Assembly (NCBI GenBank): GCA_045640725.1
Contig: JAZUFN010000069.1
Span: forward strand, 1 to 5,155
DNA length: 5,155 nucleotides
Source of the DNA: RGIG3528 sp045640725
GTDB lineage: Bacteria; Bacillota; Clostridia; Lachnospirales; Lachnospiraceae
Reading direction: 5' to 3'
The first letter of the stretch is position 1. Each line of letters starts with the position of its first letter. The position numbers were made by a program, and so were the translations under genes. This document shows positions 1 to 5,155 of the stretch, piece after piece. Under the pieces are notes generated by a model. It was not told where the DNA came from and did no database searches. It saw only the letters and a list, made by a program, of their open reading frames with translations.

Positions 1-1104
1 TGGAGTAAAGATGCCAATGCAGTATGGTTTATGCGTAAGGCAGCTGAGCTGGGCGGAGATGAGATGAATATTATTATGTTCTGCAATTCACCTCTTCAGA
101 GACTTACCAAGAATGGTCTTGCTCAGTCCGATAAGAATTCCAAGACCAATATTGATCCTAAGAATTATGAGGCTTGGAAAAAGTATGTATTTGATGTAGC
201 TCTTCATTTTAAGAATGAGGGTATTCCTGTTGTAGAGATTTCACCTATCAATGAGCCTCAGTGGGAGTGGCTGCCCGGCAATCAGGAGGGCATGCACCTG
301 GACAACGATAACATGGTGAAGATTCTTGAGAGCTTTGTTACTACTATTTCCGGACGTCCTGATCTTGAAGGTATCCGCATTTCCGCACCTGAAAGCGGTG
401 ACTGGAATACTGATACACGTTATATGATTGATGCCATTATGAAGTCATCAATTCTTAAGAATTATTTTACTACTATAGATTGTCATTCATATTGGTCTGA
501 TGCTACAATGAAGCAGGGCTTTATAAAGTGGTTGAATGGAAGATTTCCGGAGCTTAAAGTATCTATGAGTGAGTGGTGCGAAATGGTTAATGGCAGTGAC
601 TACACCATGGATTCAGCTTTTAATATGGCTGATGAGATACTTGAAGACTTAAATATTATGGATGCTGTGTCTTGGCAGTACTGGGTAGCAGTTTCTCCGG
701 GGGGCTATCGAGATGGTCTCATCCATGTATCAGAAGCTAAACAGGCATACCGTGCCAATAAGAGACTTTGGGGATATGGTAATTTCACAAAGTTTATCAG
801 ACCGGGATATGTAAGAGTTGAAGCTGAGCTCGGAGCAGCTGACCTTAAAAATATAGGTAATGTTGCATTTAAGGGCACCAATGATAAGGGACAGAAGGAA
901 CTTATTATTGTTCTTAAAAATGAGGAAGATGCAAAGACTTTCAGATTAGACTTAGGCACTGAAAATAAGTATAATTCCTACGAGATTTTCACAACAAATG
1001 AAGAAAAGGATCTTCAGTGCACAGCAAGTGGCGACTTCACAGAGAAAACTGCTTTTTCCATAGAAGGTCAGTCTATTGTTACTATCAGATTGACAGCAAA
1101 ATAA
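1..1104 (+). CDS. Glycoside hydrolase family 30 enzyme, possible endo-beta-1,6-galactanase (5' end cut off by window)
   Basis: This is the C-terminal 367 codons of a GH30 retaining beta-glycanase. The frame is open from base 1 (W-S-K-D-A-N...), so the true start is upstream, and I estimate about 90-120 residues are missing. Seen: the clan-A acid/base motif SPINEPQWEW with Glu at bases 253-255, followed by QEG; the nucleophile motif MSEW with Glu at 571-573; and a C-terminal stretch beginning about base 766 (LWGYGNFTKFIRPGY) typical of the side beta-sandwich that GH30 enzymes pack against the barrel. The early NSP...TKNG segment and NEPQW...QEG are features I associate with the GH30 subfamily containing endo-beta-1,6-galactanases rather than with xylanases or glucocerebrosidases. 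That subfamily call is from memory and uncertain. A GH35 beta-galactosidase two genes downstream supports a galactan substrate. Secretion cannot be judged because the N-terminus is missing. The gap to the next gene is 39 nt with no terminator, so co-transcription is likely. Confidence 0.85.
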   Translation, partial: WSKDANAVWFMRKAAELGGDEMNIIMFCNSPLQRLTKNGLAQSDKNSKTNIDPKNYEAWKKYVFDVALHFKNEGIPVVEISPINEPQWEWLPGNQEGMHLDNDNMVKILESFVTTISGRPDLEGIRISAPESGDWNTDTRYMIDAIMKSSILKNYFTTIDCHSYWSDATMKQGFIKWLNGRFPELKVSMSEWCEMVNGSDYTMDSAFNMADEILEDLNIMDAVSWQYWVAVSPGGYRDGLIHVSEAKQAYRANKRLWGYGNFTKFIRPGYVRVEAELGAADLKNIGNVAFKGTNDKGQKELIIVLKNEEDAKTFRLDLGTENKYNSYEIFTTNEEKDLQCTASGDFTEKTAFSIEGQSIVTIRLTAK

Positions 1105-1143
1105 AATAATAGGACAAAATCCGCAGAATAGAAAGGTCGCATT

Positions 1144-2193
1144 ATGGCAACAATCAGAGAAATAGCTGAAAAAGCAGGTGTATCAGTAACTACTGTATCA
1201 CGAGTGCTAAATATGGATGATACATTAAGTGTATCGGACGAAACAAGAATTAATATATTTAATGTTGCCGAGGCCTTGGATTATGTGCCCAGAAAAGCCA
1301 GAAAAGAGCATGCTGACAACAAGGTGCAGGAGGAAGTTAAGGATATCGCCATTGTATATTGGTACAATTACGAGGAAGAAATAGAAGACCCTTACTACTT
1401 ATCTCTGCGTCTGGCTATAGAAGAAAGAGCTAAAGAATATGGCTATAGCTGCCATACTGTAAATGCAGGCAAGCTTTCAGATCTTACGGGAAATGAGTCA
1501 TGTATCATAATGCTGGGACGTTTCCAGAAGGAGTTTACAGACCAGCTCAAAGAAAGATGCGAAAAAATAATAATCGTAGATAACGATTTGGATCCTTCAG
1601 AATTTGACCATGCTTCTTCCGATATCGGGGCTGCAGCACGTGAGGTAATGGCTTACCTCTATGAGCTGGGGCACAGAGATATTGTACATCTTGGCGGACG
1701 CGTCTACGATCCCGAGACCAATTGGGAAAATTTCGAGGATGCAAGAGCTATTGCTTATGAGAACTTTATGAGGAAAAAAGAGCTTTATGATGTGAAGAAG
1801 GTATGGGATATCGGACCTTATTCCATCAGAGGTGCTTATAAGTTTGTTGCACAGAAACTGGCAGCAGGAGAGATACCTACAGCTATTTTTGCATCTTCTG
1901 ATAATCTGGCCATAGGTGCTTATCGTGCTATAGCAGAAGCAGGTCTTAGAATACCTGAAGATATCAGTGTAGTATCTTTTAATGACCAGCCAAATGCGAA
2001 GTACATGGCACCGCCTCTTTCTACCGTAAAGATTCCTACGAAATATATTGGTTATGCAGCTGTTGATTTATTTAATGAACAGGAGCGTATGCCTCGTGAC
2101 TTTAGTAAGACCAGCCTTATCCACTATATTTTTAAGAAGAGAAAGAGCTGCGGACCTGTCCGCACCAATGACTCAAATTCAGCAAAGATTTGA
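1144..2193 (+). CDS. LacI-family transcriptional regulator, EbgR-like
   Basis: This 349-residue protein is a sugar-responsive DNA-binding repressor. Residues 3-23 form the LacI helix-turn-helix (TIREIAEKAGVSVTTVSRVLN), and the remainder is a periplasmic-binding-protein-like effector domain. The segment TAIFASSDNLAIGAYRAI and then IPEDISVVSFND (about 246-281) are standard core motifs. The pieces DPYYLSLRLAIE (82-93) and ND-P-A-PPLSTV (280-295) closely follow E. coli EbgR, the repressor of the evolved beta-galactosidase operon, as I recall it. The start at 1144 is supported by a GAAAGG ribosome binding site at 1131-1136, and the N-terminus begins exactly where family members do. Its position between two glycosidase genes, with 32 nt to the GH35 start, suggests that it controls this cassette and itself, but no convincing palindromic operator is visible in the window. 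The hinge after residue 50 reads ARKEHADN, without the leucine usually found there. The tail after KKRKSCG (residues 331-337) runs about 12 residues beyond the usual family end. The effector is unknown; a galactose-containing sugar is inferred. Confidence 0.92.
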   Translation: MATIREIAEKAGVSVTTVSRVLNMDDTLSVSDETRINIFNVAEALDYVPRKARKEHADNKVQEEVKDIAIVYWYNYEEEIEDPYYLSLRLAIEERAKEYGYSCHTVNAGKLSDLTGNESCIIMLGRFQKEFTDQLKERCEKIIIVDNDLDPSEFDHASSDIGAAAREVMAYLYELGHRDIVHLGGRVYDPETNWENFEDARAIAYENFMRKKELYDVKKVWDIGPYSIRGAYKFVAQKLAAGEIPTAIFASSDNLAIGAYRAIAEAGLRIPEDISVVSFNDQPNAKYMAPPLSTVKIPTKYIGYAAVDLFNEQERMPRDFSKTSLIHYIFKKRKSCGPVRTNDSNSAKI

Positions 2194-2225
2194 GATATAT
2201 GAAGTAAACAACAAGGATTAAAGTT

Positions 2226-3971
2226 ATGGAAAAATTTGAAATCGGAGAGGATTTTATCCTCAATGGTAAAAAAATCAAACTGATTTCCGGAGGTATGCAT
2301 TACTTCAGGGTAGTGCCGGAATACTGGAGAGACAGACTGGAAAAAATTAAAGCACTTGGATGTAACTGTGTTGAGACATACGTAGCATGGAATGTCCACG
2401 AGCCCAAAAAGGGAGAATTTAATTTCTCGGGGATGGCAGATCTGGGTAAATTTATCAGATTGGCTCAGGAATTGGGTCTATATGTTATAGTACGTCCTTC
2501 ACCATATATTTGTGCAGAATGGGAGCTTGGGGGGCTGCCGGCCTGGCTTATAGCAGATTACAATATGCATTTAAGGTCCAATTATGAGCCTTATATGAAG
2601 CATGTACGTGAATATTATCATGAGCTTTTTAAGATACTTACACCTCTTCAGGTAACCCATGGCGGTCCTATTATTATGTTCCAGGTGGAGAATGAATATG
2701 GCGCGTATGGTGAAGATACTTCATACCTGGTGGCTATGAGAGATCTTATGACTGAATGTGGAGTGGATGTACCTTTTATCAGCTCTGATGGGCCATGGGA
2801 TGACTATCTTTCCTGTGGTGAGATTCCGGGAGTCCTTCAGTCAGCCAACTTTGGTTCAAAGGGCCATGAACAATTTGGCATTTTACGTAAAAAGATAGGC
2901 AATAAGCCACTTATGTGCATGGAATTCTGGGTAGGCTGGTTTGATGCCTGGGGCGATAAGGAACACCATAGAGGCGACCCTTATGAGCACGCAAAGGATT
3001 TAGACGAGATTTTATCTGAAGGTAGCATAAATATCTATCTGGTTATTGGTGGTACCAACTGGGGCTTCATGAATGGTAGTAACTATTACGATGTTCTTAC
3101 TCCGGATGTTACTTCTTACGATTATGACGCTCTGCTTACGGAAGATGGTCAGATTACTGAGAAGTACAATATCTTCCGTGAAATCATTGGTAAGTATACA
3201 GAGCTACCTGATGTTAAGTTCACTACCGAAATAAAGAGAAAAGAGTATGGTAGCGTGGAGCTTAAAGAGTCTATGAGACTTTTTGATGCTTTGCCATACA
3301 TTTCAGAGCCTGTTAAGAATCACTATCCTGTGACTATGGAGAAAATCGGCCAGTCATACGGCTATATCCTTTACAGGTCACAGCTCATTAGAGATAAAGA
3401 AATCAATAAGCTCAGACTCCTGGAAGCAAATGACAGAGCCAAGTTCTATCTGGATGAAAAAGAGATTTTGACACTTTATGACAGAGAGCTTTTGTCAGAA
3501 TGCCAGCTGCCTGAGAAGCTTACAGGTGACAGACTTGATATTCTGGTGGAAAATATGGGCCGTGTAAACTATGGTGCCATGATGGAACGTCAGCAGAAGG
3601 GTATTAAGCAGGCAGTTCTTATCAATGCTCACCAGCACTATGATTGGGAGCATTATGCACTTCCTATGGACAATCTTGACCGTATACCGTTTGATGGTCA
3701 TGCTGAGCTCCATGATCAGGCTGCTTTCTACAGATTTACCTTTAATGTGGATGAGAAGGCAGATACTTTCCTTGACACTACAGGATTTGGTAAGGGTACA
3801 GTTGTCCTGAATGGGTTTATTTTAGGCCGTTTCTGGGAGATAGGACCTCAGAGAAAGCTCTATATACCCGGTCCGCTTCTGAGAGAGGGAGAGAATGAGA
3901 TTATCATTTTTGAGACAGAGGGTAAGGCTGTAAAGACTGTTCTTCTTTCTGACACTCCGGGATTGGAATAA
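2226..3971 (+). CDS. Beta-galactosidase, glycoside hydrolase family 35, cytoplasmic
   Basis: This 581-residue retaining exo-beta-galactosidase would remove terminal beta-galactose from oligosaccharides. The TIM barrel covers about residues 10-325. SGGMHYFRV (21-29) and ETYVAWNVHEP (50-60) are classic GH35 barrel motifs. The family signature GGPIIMFQVENEYG (146-159) carries the acid/base Glu157, and MCMEFWVGWFDAWG (230-243) carries the nucleophile Glu233. C-terminal beta domains follow, ending with the conserved GKGTVVLNG...LGRFWEIGPQ...LY-PG segment (about 523-549). The size is normal for short bacterial GH35 enzymes. There is no signal peptide or membrane segment, so it should act in the cytoplasm on imported oligosaccharides. 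The start at 2226 has AAGGA at 2213-2217, eight bases upstream, and the protein begins in the usual place. It lies 32 nt after the LacI gene, and a strong terminator lies 13 nt after its stop, making it the last gene of its operon. Linkage preference (beta-1,3, 1,4 or 1,6) cannot be read from the sequence. Confidence 0.95.
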   Translation: MEKFEIGEDFILNGKKIKLISGGMHYFRVVPEYWRDRLEKIKALGCNCVETYVAWNVHEPKKGEFNFSGMADLGKFIRLAQELGLYVIVRPSPYICAEWELGGLPAWLIADYNMHLRSNYEPYMKHVREYYHELFKILTPLQVTHGGPIIMFQVENEYGAYGEDTSYLVAMRDLMTECGVDVPFISSDGPWDDYLSCGEIPGVLQSANFGSKGHEQFGILRKKIGNKPLMCMEFWVGWFDAWGDKEHHRGDPYEHAKDLDEILSEGSINIYLVIGGTNWGFMNGSNYYDVLTPDVTSYDYDALLTEDGQITEKYNIFREIIGKYTELPDVKFTTEIKRKEYGSVELKESMRLFDALPYISEPVKNHYPVTMEKIGQSYGYILYRSQLIRDKEINKLRLLEANDRAKFYLDEKEILTLYDRELLSECQLPEKLTGDRLDILVENMGRVNYGAMMERQQKGIKQAVLINAHQHYDWEHYALPMDNLDRIPFDGHAELHDQAAFYRFTFNVDEKADTFLDTTGFGKGTVVLNGFILGRFWEIGPQRKLYIPGPLLREGENEIIIFETEGKAVKTVLLSDTPGLE

Positions 3972-3984
3972 TATAATGCAATTT

Positions 3985-4009
3985 AAGCTCGCGATAAGCG
4001 AGCTTTTTT
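3985..4009 (+). terminator. Rho-independent terminator after the GH35 gene
   Basis: An 8-bp perfect stem (AAGCTCGC at 3985-3992 pairing with GCGAGCTT at 3998-4005) closes a five-base loop, GATAA. The T run at 4004-4009 overlaps the foot of the stem. It starts 13 nt past the GH35 stop codon and is the only strong intrinsic terminator seen in the window. It therefore separates the glycosidase cassette from the manA-rpiB unit. Confidence 0.9.
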
Positions 4010-4058
4010 GCGAATTTTATCCAATTACCGTTGAAACCAACTTACTCAAACGTGAGGC

Positions 4059-4088
4059 TTGCAATTACAACAGTACTTGTGGTATTAA
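4059..4088 (+). promoter_or_regulatory. Candidate sigma-A promoter for manA
   Basis: TTGCAA at 4059-4064 could be a -35 box. An 18-bp spacer leads to TATTAA at 4083-4088, which has the extended -10 dinucleotide TG at 4080-4081. Transcription would start near 4095 and give a leader of only about 20 nt before manA. A promoter is expected here because a terminator lies just upstream. TATATT at 4092-4097 is an alternative -10 with no well-placed -35. The rest of the 143-nt gap (3972-4114) shows no other feature I can support. Confidence 0.42.
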
Positions 4089-4103
4089 TTGTATATTAGA
4101 TTT

Positions 4104-4108
4104 GGAGG
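4104..4108 (+). promoter_or_regulatory. Ribosome binding site that sets the manA start
   Basis: GGAGG lies six bases before the ATG at 4115. A second in-frame ATG at 4130 (codon 6) would be 21 bases away, too far. This decides for the MELLFMKPVFK N-terminus, which also matches the usual beginning of Firmicutes ManA proteins. Confidence 0.8.
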
Positions 4109-4114
4109 TAATAT

Positions 4115-5062
4115 ATGGAACTTTTATTTATGAAGCCTGTCTTCAAGCAGATGATTTGGGGCGGCAAAAGAATGAAGGAAGAGTATGGATATGATATTCC
4201 CGGTGATGATACAGGAGAATGCTGGGCTATTTCTGCCCATGAAAATGGAGATGACACTATCCTCGGAGGAAGTTATGATGGAATGAAGCTTTCTCAGCTT
4301 TATCGTGACCACCAGGAGCTTTTTGGAGATAATAAGGCCAAGTTTCCGCTTTTAGTAAAGATTATTGATGCAGCAGCGGATCTTTCCATTCAGGTTCACC
4401 CTGATGATGAGTATGCTTATATCCACGAAAATGGCAGCCTTGGTAAGACTGAGTGCTGGTACATATTAGACTGCGACGAGGACGCTACAATCATAGTAGG
4501 TCATAATGCCAAAAGTCGAAAAGAGCTGGCATCCATGATTCATGAGGGACGCTGGAATGAGCTTATTACTCCCAGACCTATCAAAAAAGGTGATTTTTTC
4601 CAGATAGAGCCGGGGACAGTTCACGCCATACGTCGTGGTACCCTTATACTGGAGACACAGCAGAGCAGCGATATTACATATCGTCTTTATGACTATGGCA
4701 GACTTCAGAATGGCAAGCCTCGTCAGCTTCATATAGACCAGTCTATCGATGTCATCAATTGTCCTCATACCGATATGGTAGCCACAGGTAGAAGCTGTAA
4801 GGTAGATAAGCTCAAAATGCAGACACTGGTGTCCTGCAAGTTCTACGAGGTGGAAAAGTGGGATTTGGAAGGCACAGCAGACTTGGATCCGGAAGATAGC
4901 TATCGCCTTTTCTCAGTCATCGAAGGAAAAGGTACTTTTGCAGGTGTGCCTGTCAAGAAGGGCGACCACTTCATCATGCCCAAGGGCTTTGGCAGCTACA
5001 CAATCCAAGGCCAACTCTCACTAATTACCTCTCAAGTGTGTCAGAGGGACGTTTCTCACTGA
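4115..5062 (+). CDS. manA: Mannose-6-phosphate isomerase, class I (zinc-dependent)
   Basis: This 315-residue cytoplasmic cupin enzyme interconverts mannose 6-phosphate and fructose 6-phosphate. It feeds mannose into glycolysis or, in reverse, supplies GDP-mannose precursors. It is the short Firmicutes form. Visible motifs are the N-terminal LFMKPVFKQMIWGG (4-17), LSIQVHPDDEYA (90-101) with zinc ligands Gln93 and His95, GKTECWYI (110-117) with ligand Glu113, EPGTVHAI (165-172) with ligand His170, and SSDITYRLYDYGR (184-196) with the likely catalytic Arg190. A second cupin half ends at about LSLITS (301-306), where I would expect the protein to stop within a few residues. The last eight codons and the TGA stop instead come from a 26-bp repeat (5039-5064 for all but the Val codon), giving an odd VCQRDVSH tail. 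The active-site residues are intact, so the enzyme is probably functional. It is first in a unit with the rpiB-type gene 63 nt downstream, behind its own candidate promoter. Confidence 0.95.
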   Translation: MELLFMKPVFKQMIWGGKRMKEEYGYDIPGDDTGECWAISAHENGDDTILGGSYDGMKLSQLYRDHQELFGDNKAKFPLLVKIIDAAADLSIQVHPDDEYAYIHENGSLGKTECWYILDCDEDATIIVGHNAKSRKELASMIHEGRWNELITPRPIKKGDFFQIEPGTVHAIRRGTLILETQQSSDITYRLYDYGRLQNGKPRQLHIDQSIDVINCPHTDMVATGRSCKVDKLKMQTLVSCKFYEVEKWDLEGTADLDPEDSYRLFSVIEGKGTFAGVPVKKGDHFIMPKGFGSYTIQGQLSLITSQVCQRDVSH

Positions 5063-5064
5063 CA
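5039..5064 (+). repeat. REP-like hairpin repeat, copy 1 (inside the manA 3' end; possible weak terminator)
   Basis: This 26-bp unit has a GGGACGTTTCTCA core flanked by TGTCAG (5039-5044) and CTGACA (5059-5064), a perfect 6-bp inverted pair. After one A-A mismatch the stem continues with G-C, G-T, G-C and A-T pairs around a CGTT loop. Six T residues follow at 5066-5071, so the hairpin has the general form of an intrinsic terminator, although the stem is imperfect and not GC-rich. It differs from copy 2 at three of 26 positions. The manA stop codon TGA (5060-5062) lies in its right arm. The core resembles small GGGGAC/TGACA palindromes that I recall as dispersed in Clostridia and sometimes linked to RAYT/IS200-type transposases; this is memory, not a search. 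Confidence 0.75.
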
Positions 5065-5070
5065 ATTTTT

Positions 5071-5096
5071 TGTCACGGGGACGTTTCTCATTGACA
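5071..5096 (+). repeat. REP-like hairpin repeat, copy 2 (manA-rpiB gap)
   Basis: This is the second copy of the 26-bp unit, starting 32 bp after copy 1 in the same orientation, with GGGACGTTTCTCA and the ends TGTCA (5071-5075) and TGACA (5092-5096). It differs from copy 1 at unit positions 6, 7 and 21, which weakens its own inner stem. It lies wholly in the noncoding gap and ends 29 bases before the rpiB start. Its left arm, TTGTCA (5070-5075), can instead pair with TGACAA (5060-5065) from copy 1 around a TTTT loop, giving an alternative fold. Confidence 0.75.
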
Positions 5097-5110
5097 ACTT
5101 ATAAAATGCA

Positions 5111-5117
5111 AAAGGAG
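5111..5117 (+). promoter_or_regulatory. Ribosome binding site of the rpiB-type gene
   Basis: AAAGGAG lies eight bases before the ATG at 5126. With the conserved first residues, it supports this as a genuine translation start although only ten codons are visible. Confidence 0.8.
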
Positions 5118-5125
5118 ATTTTAAA

Positions 5126-5155
5126 ATGATAGCATTAGGATGTGACCACGGCGGA
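5126..5155 (+). CDS. rpiB: Start of RpiB/LacAB-family sugar-phosphate isomerase (3' end beyond window)
   Basis: Only ten codons are present, reading MIALGCDHGG. This is the characteristic N-terminus of the RpiB/LacA/LacB family, in which the Asp-His of the CDHGG/SDHGG motif helps bind the sugar phosphate. RpiB interconverts ribose 5-phosphate and ribulose 5-phosphate in the pentose phosphate pathway. The related LacAB enzymes isomerise galactose 6-phosphate, and ten residues cannot exclude such a relative, although the LGCDHGG form favours RpiB. It follows manA by 63 nt and shows no convincing promoter of its own, so read-through from manA past the repeats is the likely mode of expression. 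Confidence 0.72.
   Translation, partial: MIALGCDHGG

Noticed and set aside
1105..1143. Terminator or promoter between the GH30 and LacI genes
   Set aside because: The 39-nt gap has no hairpin with a T run and no paired -35/-10 boxes, so it looks like an ordinary intra-operon gap.
3625..3810. 61-codon + strand frame inside the GH35 gene
   Set aside because: It is an out-of-frame shadow of a highly conserved GH35 C-terminal coding region, with low-complexity hydrophobic residues and no ribosome binding site.
4066..4083. AGTACT-centred palindrome upstream of manA as an operator
   Set aside because: Only the central six bases (4072-4077) are perfectly symmetric; the flanking arms match poorly, so it is not distinguishable from chance.
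3976..4194. 72-codon + strand reading frame between GH35 and manA
   Set aside because: It runs through the intrinsic terminator at 3985-4009 and then overlaps manA out of frame. It has no ribosome binding site and no recognisable protein motif.
4466..4768. 100-codon antisense frame inside manA, and similar antisense frames at 705-959, 1547-1744, 2124-2399, 3495-3713 and 4124-4312
   Set aside because: All lie opposite strongly conserved genes, show no family motifs, and are expected by chance opposite coding DNA.
5091..5096. Perfect -35 hexamer TTGACA at the end of repeat copy 2, as a promoter for rpiB
   Set aside because: A -10 box 16-18 bp downstream would fall on the ribosome binding site (GGAGAT), which is not a -10 sequence. 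TATAAA at 5100-5105 is far too close.
5039..5096. The two repeats as a small CRISPR array
   Set aside because: There are only two imperfect copies with a six-base spacer, one copy is inside a coding region, and no cas gene is present.

Overview
The window looks like a piece of a Gram-positive, anaerobic, plant-polysaccharide-degrading Firmicute, most plausibly a Lachnospiraceae member of the Butyrivibrio/Pseudobutyrivibrio/Roseburia kind. This is inferred from the moderately AT-rich DNA, the strong GGAGG-type ribosome binding sites, the short intergenic gaps, the EbgR-type LacI regulator beside an intracellular GH35 beta-galactosidase, and the short Firmicutes form of ManA. No 16S or other marker gene is present, so the genus is a guess. 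All genes lie on the + strand.

Bases 1-3971 hold a three-gene carbohydrate cassette. It starts with the 3' part of a glycoside hydrolase family 30 enzyme, whose start lies before the window. A LacI/EbgR-type repressor follows after 39 nt, then a complete GH35 beta-galactosidase after 32 nt. No terminator is visible inside the cassette, and a strong intrinsic terminator follows the GH35 gene at 3985-4009. The GH30 motifs (SPINEPQW acid/base, QEG, MSEW nucleophile) and the beta-galactosidase partner suggest galactan breakdown, possibly of beta-1,6-galactan side chains of type II arabinogalactan. In this model GH30 cuts the chain into oligosaccharides, GH35 removes terminal galactose in the cytoplasm, and the LacI protein senses a released sugar. 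The GH30 linkage specificity is an inference.

Bases 4010-5155 are a separate transcription unit of central sugar metabolism. A candidate extended -10 promoter precedes manA (type I mannose-6-phosphate isomerase), and the first ten codons of an rpiB-type sugar-phosphate isomerase run off the right edge. Between them sits the most unusual element of the window: two 26-bp copies of a hairpin-forming repeat with a GGGACGTTTCTCA core and TGTCA/TGACA ends, spaced 32 bp apart. The first copy lies inside the end of the manA reading frame, where it supplies the last eight codons and the stop codon. The repeats resemble small dispersed REP-like palindromes and may also act as a weak terminator or attenuator ahead of rpiB.

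I did not find a clearly novel multi-gene system. The repeat that has captured the manA stop codon and the possible galactan cassette are the points most worth following up.
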